Counted from the first letter of the stretch, positions 17,592 through 26,821 are shown. The stretch is DNA of 64,000 nt from Rickettsia typhi (GCA_945865485.1 CAMBEC010000009.1:1-64000); one strand, 5' to 3'. A program made the numbers and translations. The notes: generated by a model not told the origin, from the letters alone.

Positions 17592-18236
17592 AATTAGTAA
17601 AAGACAACTTAAATTATGATAAATACTCTATAGGGTAAGCTCTTATTGTAAATAATTATTGAAAAATTTAAAGAGATATAGAAATATTTTATTATTATCT
17701 TTCGCGATAATAATCATCATAGTGATCGTCGTCTACGCCACAATCCGATCTTTTCCTGAGCCAGTCGATTTTGCGTTAGAGCAACGTATAAAAAAGTTGT
17801 TTCTTTAGCAGAAGAAAGAAAGTCCTTAAATTAAAAACTAGAGAAATACCAAAACATGATAAGAAATAAAAAAAATGGTATTATGGTTTATGCAAGCAAT
17901 CCAATCTTGCCTAGAACAAGTAAAAATTCTTTTTCCTCTCGTGCGATCAACGGAATCTCTACGGCAAACTGTAGGTGAATAAGGAATACAACAATGTATT
18001 GATCGGTGGAATTAAGAGATTAAACTATAATGATACTTTAAAGTTTCTATTAACCTAGCTTTAGAGAAAATAGCCATTAATATGCTGAAAGAAAAATTGA
18101 TCTCAAGTTTATTTCTTCAGTCACTGGTTTTTCAGTAGGTGAACTTCTAATACTTAAAAGTACCATTTAAATCCAGTCTATTTAAAGTATACTTATCTTA
18201 GACCATACACAATTGGATGGAAAGTCCCTACACTGC
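17592..18236. other. Degenerate stretch after the histidine kinase
   Basis: No intact gene is visible. A TTG-initiated frame around 17656-17808 encodes a short protein with a transmembrane helix (LLLSFAIIIIIVIVVYATI). It stops, and a +1 shift gives KKVVSLAEERKSL, so a membrane-protein gene has been broken by a frameshift. The rest, to the end of the exonuclease gene, holds many stops in all frames. It reads as decayed coding sequence of unknown origin. Confidence 0.4.
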
Positions 18237-19199
18237 TTATTGTGAACATAGGCGTTTTGCCCAACTAATTTTATCTTGATATTTTATATCATTTTTAAGG
18301 TATTGAGGATTATAAGAAAACCTACTATAAGCATCAAAAACTTCTATGGGTATATTAATAGAAGAGCGATATATTGTAGAACGTAAGTAATTAATTTCTT
18401 CAGCTACATTCTCTTCGATCACTTCAATAGACCAAGCTTTGTAATCATTTGTTTGATGATTTTCCCATCTATAACCTCGTTCTCTAAGCAAATCCTTACA
18501 ATTATAATGAGCGCCTACGGCCCATAATTTAAATCTTAATTTCAAGGCATTGGTAAGTAACTGTTTCAAAACTAATTCTTGAGAGCAAGGTAGTTCTTGT
18601 GCTAAAATATGTATTCCTGCAAGGCAATCAATAACGGCTCTATGTCCTTCATAAAAGAAATTATATTTATAAGCAATATATTCTAACTTATAACTGCTAA
18701 TCCCCTCTTGATTCCATTGAACATCAAACATTGTACAGCTCCAAGCTTTAGGAGGAATAGAGGGAAAGGTCTTCTCAAAAAATGTTCTGTCGAATTGAGC
18801 ATTATGAGCAATAATCAGATCTACATCCTGTAAATAAGTAGCTAATTCAGTTTCATCTATATTATGACCTTTTACCGTATCATTCGTTATGCCTGTAAGT
18901 CTGCTAATAAACTCTGAAATTGGTACCTGCGGGTCTTGATACTGATTAAATTCTTCCAGTAAATGGAAGATTTTACCATCTTCAGTATATTCAAACTTCA
19001 CCATTCCTAATTCAATGATCTTATCTGTAGAATAGGACAAGCCAGTAGCTTCAATATCTAAAAACACTCCAGTAAATATAGGAGAAGTAGGGTTACCTGT
19101 ATTATAATGTGTTGGTCTTTGATATTTTTCAATAACACGGTATTGGCTAGACCTATTTAAAATGGCAGCTATTTCCTTAAGATCATATTTTTCTTTCAT
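18237..19199 (-). CDS. DnaQ-like 3'-5' exonuclease
   Basis: The 320-residue protein carries a DEDDh exonuclease domain at residues about 38-205. Exo I is FLDIEATG (Asp, Glu), Exo II is VDLIIAHNAQFDRTFFE (Asp), and Exo III is EGHRAVIDCLA (His, Asp). This fold removes nucleotides from DNA 3' ends, as in the proofreading subunit of polymerase III. The C-terminal 115 residues are not part of the standard domain. They resemble the extension seen in stand-alone rickettsial 3'-5' exonucleases, with a PQYLKNDIKYQDKISWAKRL end. It is probably a repair or mobile-element associated nuclease. The frame is intact. Confidence 0.82.
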   Translation of the reverse strand: MKEKYDLKEIAAILNRSSQYRVIEKYQRPTHYNTGNPTSPIFTGVFLDIEATGLSYSTDKIIELGMVKFEYTEDGKIFHLLEEFNQYQDPQVPISEFISRLTGITNDTVKGHNIDETELATYLQDVDLIIAHNAQFDRTFFEKTFPSIPPKAWSCTMFDVQWNQEGISSYKLEYIAYKYNFFYEGHRAVIDCLAGIHILAQELPCSQELVLKQLLTNALKLRFKLWAVGAHYNCKDLLRERGYRWENHQTNDYKAWSIEVIEENVAEEINYLRSTIYRSSINIPIEVFDAYSRFSYNPQYLKNDIKYQDKISWAKRLCSQ

Positions 19200-19305
19200 A
19201 AAGCTTTTATTATTTTATTTTACATCTTGTTCTATAATGAGCAGAAAATAGTAAGTTGTCTCTCTTTAAGTTTCTGTAGATGCTAAATAGCAATCTATTG
19301 TATGA

Positions 19306-20133
19306 TCATTTACTAAGCCGGTAGCATATAAGCATAAATAATTTTGAACCAACAAAACTCATGCTACGCTTTTTTAGGTCTTTAGATAACGCATCTGATT
19401 CAACTGTATGCGCTGAAAGATCTTTAATGCTTTTTGGGTGATTTATTTTTGGAGTGTCATTAACAAAACGCCAAACATTAAGTATTAAATGAACTAAATT
19501 CTTGTTGAATTGCCAGAAAAACCCGAGCATTTTTACGTGAATTATATACGTCATCTAAACTCATGATACTTTTCTTAAGATCTAGACCCACTAGTTTTGC
19601 TATCTTTTTTAGGCTCGCTACTGCAGGAACAAGTAGGACTGTTTCGTTCCTATTACCTGGGGAGGTGACAAAGGGGGGAATAACATTACAGTTTCTATCG
19701 CAAAATGGCACTATCTTATCCCCTTTAGTATGTTTATGCCCATTATAACCTAAATTATCGCCTCTGTTTTAGCTGTTGTAGAAGGGCCATCACCATGCAC
19801 TATAACGGTATTCAGCATTCCTGCTTTAAATAATCTTGCTACTAAAGCCTCGAAAATCTTGTCGAAACATCCATGCTTAACCCAGAACTTAAAAGCATTG
19901 TAGATATTGGTATAATGGATTTCTGGTTTGCCATCTTCATTTTTGTCTATTGGTATCTGTTCCCATTGGCATCCAGTATGCATAAGATTGAGCATGTAGT
20001 TGAATAATTTAAAAAGCGCTATCTTTTTACTCGGTCAACGCGTATCCCTTTTAAGATGCGGTAAGACAAATTCATTAAACTCATTATCGCTCAAAGTCGT
20101 AGAAATCCTATTGTACCGCCTAATTATCTTCAT
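19306..20133 (-). pseudogene. IS5-family transposase, broken into at least three pieces
   Basis: Reading the minus strand from the ATG at 20133, the pieces are: the start (KIIRRYNRISTTLSDNEF); after a stop, MLNLMHTGCQWEQIPIDKN with a following YTNIYNAFKFWVKHGCFDK; an internal frame with PPFVTSPGNRNETVLLVPAV (containing the GNR.E region around a catalytic residue); and a tail. This order is typical of the two-frame IS5/IS1031 transposases. At least one stop and two frame breaks separate the parts. It is a dead copy, and no terminal repeats were confirmed. Confidence 0.75.
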
Positions 20134-20169
20134 TCTATTTGACTACCTTAAGTAAAGTTAAAATAATCA

Positions 20170-21221
20170 ATATACCTACAATGCTTTTAAATACAAGGAC
20201 TGACGTGATCTTATCTGGTTATAGTTGATATTGTCCATAGCCATTGATACCCCCTGCTTCCTTTTAATAACAGCTATCTCATCAAAGGTAGCTAACGCGG
20301 CTTTTCGATTAAGCCAGCGAGTGATACCGCCACTTGATGCACATTATTAACTTTATTTTGCTCTGCCAACCGATCCCAAATAATAAGTAATTGCTTTAAA
20401 ATTGTTGCGTTATCGCAAGCAGGAGATATTTTGGCGGAGGATTTATAAACTACCCTATTGGTAGTTCTAATGTATAAATTTATAAAGGTAGAATATAAAG
20501 CTTTGTCTCTTAATCTCTTCGCTGCTTTCATTATTAATTCTACAGCAACGTCACGAGCAGCATTAACCTTTCTTATCTCAGGAGCAAGTATTCTACTATG
20601 GCCTATTCCCGGTATATCCCTTAAGGAAAGACCAAAAAGTTTTGTTGGTATATCTTCTGGTTTGATAATAGATAACCCATCAGGTTTTTTCATTTCAGCC
20701 GCTATTTTGGCTAAGTACTTACTTGGCGCAATACCGATTGAACAAGTTATGTAGTCTCCTACATTTTGTTTAATAGCTAGCTTAATAACTTGAGCAAGTC
20801 GGATAGCCTCTTCTTCCTGTTGGTATTTGCCTGTTAACCTACCTGCGCCTTCATCTATGGAGCATATGTAGTCTATATATAATAGTTTGTTAACCTCGGC
20901 AAATATGCGCGTATGATACTCTACATATAGCTTATGCCTAACCGGTACACAAATGAGTTCAGGGCAAAGTTTTTTTGCTTCGTAAATCTTGGTACCTGTT
21001 TTAATACCTTTTAGCTTTGCTTCATAGCTAGCAGCAATAGCGCAAGTAGAGTCGGATAGCAACGGAACAACAGCTATAGGCTTTCCCCGAAGAGAATGGT
21101 TTACTTGTTGTTCGATAGTAGCAAAGTAGCTATTAAGGTCAAAGTACAGCCAATTCAGACCAAAGACTTCTTTTAAGCATAAGCGCACCTTCTTAGCAAT
21201 TATAAACCGACCCCACATCAA
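20170..21221 (-). pseudogene. Y-family DNA polymerase (DinB-like) with internal deletion and shifted C terminus
   Basis: The N-terminal half has the Y-family palm: WLYFDLNSYFATIEQQ (first Asp) and ICSIDEGAGRLTG (the SIDE catalytic pair), then TCSIGIAPSKYLAKIAAEMKKPDG. The sequence jumps from DIPGIGHS directly to APEIRKVNAARDVAVELI. The helix-hairpin-helix remainder and thumb, roughly 60 residues, are therefore missing in frame. Near 20300 the frame is broken: the downstream frame continues as AALATFDEIAVIKRKQG, the usual end of the family. Translesion activity is unlikely. It may have been part of a mobile element's mutagenesis cassette. Confidence 0.75.
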
Positions 21222-21357
21222 CTTTGATAAGTGTACGTTATTCTAGTGCAATAAGAAAGCTTTTTCAAAGCCTTAGGTGTAACGTGAGTTTAATATCATA
21301 TAAAAAGTAGAAACATTGACCTTCTCCCCTACCTAAAGAAAGGAGCTTCTTGTTATT

Positions 21358-21731
21358 AAGCTGGTACTAAGTTTCCTATTCCCAGAGATTCCTGTTTCAT
21401 AGAGGCAGCTAACGCCACCCTCTCCGCAGACTATTACGGCAAGCCATGGCTAATCTATTACGTGCCAACCTATGATATAGATTTAGAACAGACTGCCATC
21501 AGAGAGTTTAAAGAGGAGACTGGGCTAGAATGGGATATTAAAAACGGTTATCCTGTTCATTTAAGCACCCGTAGCGCTTATGGGGTTACTAACGATAAGA
21601 GACTATACACCATTGTAGCTGCTTTCTTATTAGATTATAAGGAATTGGAACATGCTCCTTTTACCAAAGCTGGCAGTGATATAGGAGAAGTAATATGGGT
21701 TAAATTAAGTGGATATTATAAAGAACCCTAA
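21358..21731 (+). pseudogene. Nudix hydrolase fragment
   Basis: The frame open from about 21358 carries the second half of a Nudix box, TAIREFKEETGLEW (REF.EETGL, the metal-binding helix). The expected GX5E before it is replaced by unrelated residues (YYVPTYDIDLEQ), so the loop and one catalytic Glu are missing. A typical Nudix C-terminal strand pair follows (KRLYTIVAAFLLDY, SDIGEVIWV). Downstream, 21732-21861 stays coding-like but out of frame. Start codons are only GTG-type. The gene is probably inactive. Confidence 0.6.
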
Positions 21732-21884
21732 GATTTCTCCACAAACGTATGGTAGTAAGATAAGCAGGTATAGTATAAATTTAAATGAAACCACCTATTA
21801 CATACAGGACGCTAACGGAGCTGAAATAGAAGCATACGCCAGCACTCTTGGAATTATTTTGTGAACTCACTGGGGTTTCAATTT

Positions 21885-22136
21885 TCAATCAATAAGGTTA
21901 TACGCTTTTTGTGCTTGCTTTATAAAAAGGTCTTCTTGATCAAACTCTAGATCTACTTTATCGAATTTATTCCTAGAATTAAGGAAATAAACCATATCTT
22001 GTTCTATCTTTCCAAACATAACCTGGTTTTTATAAAAGCCAACTAGGTTCTCACCTACCCTATACTCAACCTTGCCAAGACTTATTGCCAAACCAAGAAC
22101 TTTCTTTATCATTTTACTATAGTTGTTATCTTTCAT
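21885..22136 (-). CDS. Small hypothetical protein, weakly TfoX_N-like
   Basis: An 83-residue protein with good coding character. The middle, EYRVGENLVGFYKNQVMFGK followed by MVYFLNSRNKFD, recalls the N-terminal domain of TfoX (GGxGLY..G.MFALI...LYFKVDE..R..F), but the match is loose and the full domain is longer. No membrane segment is seen. It stands alone between debris and a long gene-poor region. Confidence 0.4.
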   Translation of the reverse strand: MKDNNYSKMIKKVLGLAISLGKVEYRVGENLVGFYKNQVMFGKIEQDMVYFLNSRNKFDKVDLEFDQEDLFIKQAQKAYNLID

Positions 22137-22352
22137 ATCCCTAAGCTTATATAATCTATGATAATATTTTACTTTTAAAAAACGTAAGTAATTTTACAGT
22201 CTTTTATCGTACTTTATCTAAATAGAGTTAAAATAGGATTAATTTTATGATACTAACGAATAAATAATAACTTTTGATTTAAACTTATATAAAGCGAATG
22301 CACATAGTAATGATAGGATTTAGTTAAAGAAAAAGGATGTGCACAAGAACCA

Positions 22353-22634
22353 TTATACTTGCATTTTACACCAGTGGTTGTTAGAAAATAGGGGTTTATC
22401 ACAAATTCTGGATAGGACTAGTTTTAAAAATAATCCATTGGTTATTATTAAGCGGTTTTTCTTAAAGTCCGGAATCAAAATTTCTGCAGAACTATTTAAA
22501 TTCTTGTTTAGTTTTTTATCCTTGCTAATGTTTAGGTATCTTTGTCCATTAAGAACTTCAGACACCATACCTGTTGCAGCTTGATTTTGAAATGACACTG
22601 GCTTGCTTTTATCGGCAACAACGCTACAGATTGT
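22353..22634 (-). pseudogene. Possible fragment of a small secreted protein
   Basis: A minus-strand frame is open from about 22634 down to 22353. Its first residues (LFTICSVVADKSKPVSF) resemble the end of a signal peptide, but the only start in this frame is a GTG at 22598, inside what looks like the mature part. The rest is basic and unremarkable. A GTATTAC/GTAATAC inverted repeat lies just upstream. It could be a truncated gene or chance coding. Confidence 0.25.
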
Positions 22635-22656
22635 AAATAACTATTTTATTACTTTG

Positions 22657-22674
22657 GTATTACTTATGTAATAC
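22657..22674. repeat. GTATTAC-N4-GTAATAC inverted repeat
   Basis: GTATTAC (22657-22663) and GTAATAC (22668-22674) form a perfect 7-4-7 palindrome. The same heptamer recurs in two arrays on either side of the partition genes (23112-23142 and 24452-24480) and directly before parA (23343-23349). It is probably an outlying binding site of the same DNA-binding protein. Confidence 0.45.
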
Positions 22675-23111
22675 ATTTGCAGCACCCTAGCAGTGCGGTT
22701 GTATTATTTATGGTTTTCTATCTTGAGCTCTGAGCTGTTATAACTTATTGTTCTCAAAGGTAAGTTACTAAACCCTACTAAGCAACGTAGTCACGAAATA
22801 GATCATAAAGCACAATACATTTCATGAATAGCAGCTCGGTACGATTTAGTATTTTTTGGCGTACCTAGTAGGATTATCTCTCCTTTGTTTTAAATATAAT
22901 AATTTATGCTGAACCTATATTATAAGTAATAACTGAATTTTAAGGAGAGCTTGCGTGGCACTAGTGTACCGCACAAGAGTGATACACAAAATCCGTTGAT
23001 ACTATTTAGTATTATTCCTACTATTCCCTAGAGTGATAAATCTATAGAAAACTAAATTAATAAAAGGAAAGCTTTAGTTTTTGTCAATGTGATTTTCTAA
23101 CCAGCCGTTTT

Positions 23112-23142
23112 GTAATACATGCGCAATACATCAGTAATACAT
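23112..23142 (+). repeat. Three tandem NAATACAT repeats at 11-bp spacing
   Basis: TAATACAT at 23113, CAATACAT at 23124 and TAATACAT at 23135 are direct repeats whose starts are exactly 11 bp apart, so they face the same side of the helix. A reversed GTATTAC follows at 23167-23173, and a further GTAATAC lies at 23343, 29 bp before parA. Such phased short repeats are the usual form of binding sites for ribbon-helix-helix partition proteins. A parS-like centromere or parA operator is the likely role. Confidence 0.55.
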
Positions 23143-23371
23143 ATGCATTATATGATTATGACTAGTGTATTACTTCTCTATTGTTATTTCGTATCAAAAA
23201 GCTGGGGCTTTAAGCCTATGCTGAATCATTCTATATATGCAATTATGCATCATACTGTTACATTAAGCCTTTTGATTTATATTTATTTACTTTTTATTTG
23301 TTCAGACATGTAGTAATATATTTTTACATTCGTATTAAAAATGTAATACATTAAACAGAAGGAGACTAAGA

Positions 23372-24142
23372 ATGGCACCTAAGATTTTAGCGGTAATTAA
23401 CCAAAAGGGCGGGGTAGGGAAATCAACTATTTCAGTTAACTTAGCCTATGGATTATATTTAAAGAAAAAGAGAGTGCTTCTTATAGACCTAGATCCACAA
23501 GCTCACTCAAGTTGCATCTATTGTCCAGAAATTCCTCAAACAGAAACTATATCTCTTGCTTTCACGGATAAGAAATTAAACCTTAAAAGTATAATAATGA
23601 AAGCCGTAGTTGGAAATGAAATGATCGATACTCTTAATATCATTCCTTCAAACATAAAATTAGCTACGGTTGTTGAACAAATAAGTGGCACACTATATAG
23701 AGAGAAGATTTTAAAAAACCATTTAGATAAGATAGCTGATGCTTATGACTATATAGTTTTAGATTGCCCTCCTACCTTAGGCATCTTGGCTATCAACGCA
23801 ATCTATTGCTCTAATTCTATTATTGTTCCCACCAGTTTTGGCAGGTATTCATTAGATGGGATGGCAGATTTACTTGGGGCAGTAAAAGAAATAAAAGAAG
23901 GTCAAAGTTATAATTTCTTCGTTTTAAAAAATTTATACGAAAAAAGAAACTCCCAAACTAACAAATATGTTAACGAACAGCTTGAATCTTTAAAAGATAA
24001 TACGTTTGCTACTACCATACGTAAAAATGAAGCAATAAATCAAGCTCAGATTACTAATTTGCCAGTACAAGTGTTTAACTCAGCTTCTAAAGGAGCCCAA
24101 GACTTTGATTTACTTACAGAAGAGGTAATTCATAATGCTTAG
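23372..24142 (+). CDS. parA: ParA-type partition ATPase
   Basis: A 256-residue Walker-type ATPase. The deviant Walker A is NQKGGVGKSTISVN at residues 8-21, Walker A' is VLLIDLDPQ, and Walker B is YIVLDCPPTLG. Its small size and lack of an N-terminal HTH match the class Ib ParA of plasmids and mobile elements, whose partner is a small ribbon-helix-helix protein, as found immediately downstream (8-bp overlap). A good AAGGAG site precedes the ATG. It would form a dynamic pattern on the nucleoid to position plasmid copies. Confidence 0.9.
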   Translation: MAPKILAVINQKGGVGKSTISVNLAYGLYLKKKRVLLIDLDPQAHSSCIYCPEIPQTETISLAFTDKKLNLKSIIMKAVVGNEMIDTLNIIPSNIKLATVVEQISGTLYREKILKNHLDKIADAYDYIVLDCPPTLGILAINAIYCSNSIIVPTSFGRYSLDGMADLLGAVKEIKEGQSYNFFVLKNLYEKRNSQTNKYVNEQLESLKDNTFATTIRKNEAINQAQITNLPVQVFNSASKGAQDFDLLTEEVIHNA

Positions 24143-24452
24143 TAAAAAATTAAAAGGAATAGCTGATTCAAAGTTAACAAAGGTGCTTAATCAAATTGCT
24201 ACGGATCAAACGGCAACTAAAACTGGATTCTTAGCCGAAACTAACAAAAGCTCTTTATTTAAAACCAAATCTTTCAGGTTGAGAGAAGCGGATGTAGCTA
24301 ATCTAAAAAATATAATCTCTTGTGTTAATAACAACGATGGTAGAATGCAATATTCTGATTCTCAGATAATTAGAGGTTTAATAAATTACTTCTCTGACAA
24401 TGCAGATAGCAATATTAAGAAAATAATGCCTTATATAAGGTCTTCTTCTTAG
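24135..24452 (+). CDS. ParA partner, ribbon-helix-helix centromere-binding protein
   Basis: A 105-residue protein overlapping parA by 8 bp. The N-terminal half is basic and flexible. The C-terminal half reads KSFRLREADVANLKNIISCV then YSDSQIIRGLINYFSDN, one strand and two helices of a ribbon-helix-helix domain, as in ParG or ParB of class Ib systems. Phased GTAATAC repeats occur both upstream of the operon and just past this gene, the likely binding sites. In known class Ib systems the flexible N terminus stimulates ParA ATPase; that role is inferred here. Confidence 0.75.
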   Translation: MLSKKLKGIADSKLTKVLNQIATDQTATKTGFLAETNKSSLFKTKSFRLREADVANLKNIISCVNNNDGRMQYSDSQIIRGLINYFSDNADSNIKKIMPYIRSSS

Positions 24453-24482
24453 TATTACTTTTGTATTACAGAAGTAATACTA
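24449..24482. repeat. Three phased GTATTAC/GTAATAC units forming a 13-bp hairpin
   Basis: GTATTAC at 24452 and 24463 and GTAATAC at 24474 again have starts exactly 11 bp apart, with the third reversed. As a result CTTAGTATTACTT and AAGTAATACTAAG form a perfect 13-bp inverted repeat directly over the stop codon of the partition gene. It can act as protein-binding array, RNA hairpin, or both. Confidence 0.55.
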
Positions 24483-24513
24483 AGGCGCGCTATAAGCCTT
24501 GTTTCTCTTAATT
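24482..24513 (+). terminator. Possible terminator after the partition genes
   Basis: AAGGC (24482-24486) pairs with GCCTT (24496-24500) across a 9-nt loop and is followed by the T-rich GTTTCTCTTAATTT. The stem is short, so confidence is low, but the position right behind the parA operon is appropriate. Confidence 0.35.
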
Positions 24514-24808
24514 TATTTCTCAATACACAAAAAAATCTTTTTGAACAGAAAGAGAATAGAAGGCGAATTGATATCGGCAAAAATGCTTTAATGCGATAAC
24601 ATTAAATAAGATCAATAACCTTTAAATTTCCTTATTTAGTAAAAAATATAATACACTTTACCGTGTATAAATAATACTTTTTTGAAAATAAAATATTATT
24701 TCTTTTCTTTTGATAATATTATTCCTTGCATAGTTTATATAGTAGATGTATTAGTTAGTGATATAGACGTACTAGTTTATAGAATTTATAAGTGGATATT
24801 AAGTTAGA

Positions 24809-24979
24809 ATGAGCACTAAAACTCCTGATGGCAAAGTAAAAATATCAGTTAATATACCAGAACGGCTATTAACTGAATTAGATTTAATACGAAAAGAAAG
24901 CAAGAGAGATAGATCAAGCTGGATTACAAGCGCTATTATGGATAAGTTGGCTTTATTAAAAAAGGAGCACCAAGAATAA
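24809..24979 (+). CDS. Small CopG-type ribbon-helix-helix protein
   Basis: A 56-residue protein starting at ATG 24809 and ending at TAA 24977-24979. The sequence KVKISVNIPERLLTELDLIR, followed by SKRDRSSWITSAIMDKL, is a textbook CopG/Arc fold: a beta strand, a helix, an SR.D-S turn and a second helix. It lies between the partition genes and the rep gene, exactly where plasmids keep copy-number repressors. Control of rep transcription is therefore a reasonable inference. Confidence 0.72.
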   Translation: MSTKTPDGKVKISVNIPERLLTELDLIRKESKRDRSSWITSAIMDKLALLKKEHQE

Positions 24980-24998
24980 TAGGTTATTAATTAAAAAT

Positions 24999-25040
24999 GG
25001 TGTTAAGGATGAAAACACCCCTAACACCAAAGAATCCTTA
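24999..25040 (+). promoter_or_regulatory. Leader with two mutually exclusive hairpins before rep
   Basis: GGTGTTA (24999-25005) pairs with TAACACC (25022-25028). TAAGGAT (25004-25010) pairs with ATCCTTA (25034-25040). The two left arms overlap by two bases and the stems interlock, so the RNA can form one or the other, or a pseudoknot. The position about 115 bp before the rep start suggests copy-number or attenuation control. This is seen in sequence only. Confidence 0.35.
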
Positions 25041-25154
25041 GATTCAGTAATAAGAATTTCGACCCTCTTATCACTCTGAATTTAAACTAATTCTTTGGAA
25101 AAAGCAAGGTTTTGTTGTCCTTAACTCCTATATTAGCAGGAGAAAACTAGGATT

Positions 25155-26753
25155 ATGAGTATAAACACACACTCTGTTGCAACTAAGCAATGCAATGGTG
25201 ATAAGAAATATCTACTTTCGGGCAATATTGTGCCTCATCAATGGTACAAAAGATTTTGTGACGAAGATGGTAATCCTGACCTCGTCTCAATTACTAATCT
25301 TGCTGATGTCCTTGCTTGGTATCGTAATGGCACATCGGATCAGTACGGTGACAATTCTCCTAAATTTATTGGTAATTCTCTTTGTGTCTCCTATGATTAT
25401 TTTGAAAATAAATTCGGTTTTAGAAAAGACCGGGTTAGAAGATCATTTGTTAGACTAGAAGAGCAGAGTGTTTTAAAAAGAACTGTTAAAAATATTGAAT
25501 TAGCTCAAGGCCTCAGGGTTAATAGAATTTTTATTACTCTTGATCCGGAGTTTTTTAATTCTTGTTTTTCTGATTCTCGGCTTGATATTAGGGTAGGACG
25601 CGACTTATCGTCTAATGATTTTCATGTTAATTCACCTATGAGTCCTTATAGCTCAAATTCCACCCCATCTCTGCACAAGTGCAACCATCATATAAGTAAT
25701 AAGAATAAGATTAAAAAAGATAGATCTATGATTTACGCTTCTAACAAAGCTCAATCAGAATCTAGTTTCTTAGAAAAAAACTTAATTTTAGAAGAAAAAA
25801 ATAATAACGCACTAGCATTGCAAAATTTATTCGATACTAATAACAAATTAAGTTCTGACAACCAATCTTCTTTTAATCAAGTTAAAAACCAAAGCATTTG
25901 GGCTAAACCAAGGAACTTAAAAGACTTCTACCCATTAAATGCCACCGATTGTAGCCAGCTGCAAAGCCTATCAGGTCGTGATTTTAGCTTAAATGCGATG
26001 AACGAAATATTAAGTGATATGTCTAAACGTCTAACAGATAGGCTTTTCAACAGTAGAAAAGGTTTCTTAAGTTACATGAGTACAGCGCTACGCTACGAAA
26101 TGCGGGATACTGTAAAAACTAGTAATGAGAATTTCAAAATTAAAGCAAACCAGAGTTCCGAGGAGAGTAGAGCAGAAGAAATCGAAAACTATTTAACTGA
26201 AATTGAATATTCAGCTCAAGTATCACCTGAGTGGCATTTAAAGAAAAAACTAGCTTGCGTGCTGGAAGCAGCAAAAGCCTATAATTTACTTAAAGCCTAT
26301 ATATCAATTGCTATAGAGGGTGATATAGCAAAAATATATTTGCATAAAGCTGTGCAATTATCGCAAAGAGAGCTTGAGCAAGTATTATCGCAAGTAAAAG
26401 CAACACATGAGAAATTTGAAAATGGGGAATATAACCCAATCCAAAAAATTGAATTTATTATGCAAAATGTAGCAAACAAGAACAAAAGCTCTGATAAAAC
26501 AAAACAAAATATGCAGCAATTACCAAATACTTTATGGGGTAGGGTGCGTAGCTCTCTAATAGGAATATATGGCGAGGCAATAGACACGAGTTGGTTTAGC
26601 AAGCTTGAAGCAACTGAGGATAAAAAAGAAAAAGAAATAAACTTAAAAGCCTCAAGTGAGTTTATCAAAGATTGGATCGAGAGGAACTACGAACAAGCAA
26701 TTGAACAAACTGCTGGTGCAATGGGCATAAGAATTAGAGGTTTTGAGTGCTGA
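25155..26753 (+). CDS. Plasmid-type replication protein with C-terminal DnaA_N domain
   Basis: A 532-residue protein related to the DnaA-like replication proteins of rickettsial plasmids and RAGEs. The N terminus (about 20-150) is a winged-helix-like DNA-binding region, with SGNIVPHQWYKRF shared with the paralog at 37017 (SGNIVPHWWYKAI). The middle is Asn/Ser-rich. The C terminus (about 455-525) is a DnaA domain I-like unit: LWGRVRSSLIGIYGEAIDTSWFSKLE, then FIKDWIERNY. There is no AAA+ module. Such a protein would bind an origin and recruit helicase through the DnaA_N domain. It follows the par genes and CopG-like gene as a complete replicon. The start at ATG 25155 has AGGAG upstream. Confidence 0.82.
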   Translation: MSINTHSVATKQCNGDKKYLLSGNIVPHQWYKRFCDEDGNPDLVSITNLADVLAWYRNGTSDQYGDNSPKFIGNSLCVSYDYFENKFGFRKDRVRRSFVRLEEQSVLKRTVKNIELAQGLRVNRIFITLDPEFFNSCFSDSRLDIRVGRDLSSNDFHVNSPMSPYSSNSTPSLHKCNHHISNKNKIKKDRSMIYASNKAQSESSFLEKNLILEEKNNNALALQNLFDTNNKLSSDNQSSFNQVKNQSIWAKPRNLKDFYPLNATDCSQLQSLSGRDFSLNAMNEILSDMSKRLTDRLFNSRKGFLSYMSTALRYEMRDTVKTSNENFKIKANQSSEESRAEEIENYLTEIEYSAQVSPEWHLKKKLACVLEAAKAYNLLKAYISIAIEGDIAKIYLHKAVQLSQRELEQVLSQVKATHEKFENGEYNPIQKIEFIMQNVANKNKSSDKTKQNMQQLPNTLWGRVRSSLIGIYGEAIDTSWFSKLEATEDKKEKEINLKASSEFIKDWIERNYEQAIEQTAGAMGIRIRGFEC

Positions 26754-26762
26754 AAAAAAACA

Positions 26763-26786
26763 ACTATTATCTTTTTTACTAATAGT
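26763..26786. promoter_or_regulatory. 7-bp inverted repeat between rep and vapB
   Basis: ACTATTA (26763-26769) and TAATAGT (26780-26786) are perfectly complementary around a 10-nt T-rich loop. The repeat is 9 bp after the rep stop and 36 bp before the vapB start. It may be the toxin-antitoxin operator or a weak rep terminator. Confidence 0.35.
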
Positions 26787-26821
26787 ACATACTAAACAAT
26801 ATATACTTAATGGGGGGATTT

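Noticed and set aside
22339-22584. Plus-strand 81-residue frame opposite the fragment at 22353-22634
   Set aside because: No start signal or family resemblance; the opposite strand has slightly better coding character, and even that is weak.
23119-23313. 64-residue plus-strand frame with hydrophobic stretches upstream of parA
   Set aside because: It overlaps the phased repeat array, has no ribosome-binding site, and its composition is what AT-rich noncoding DNA gives by chance.
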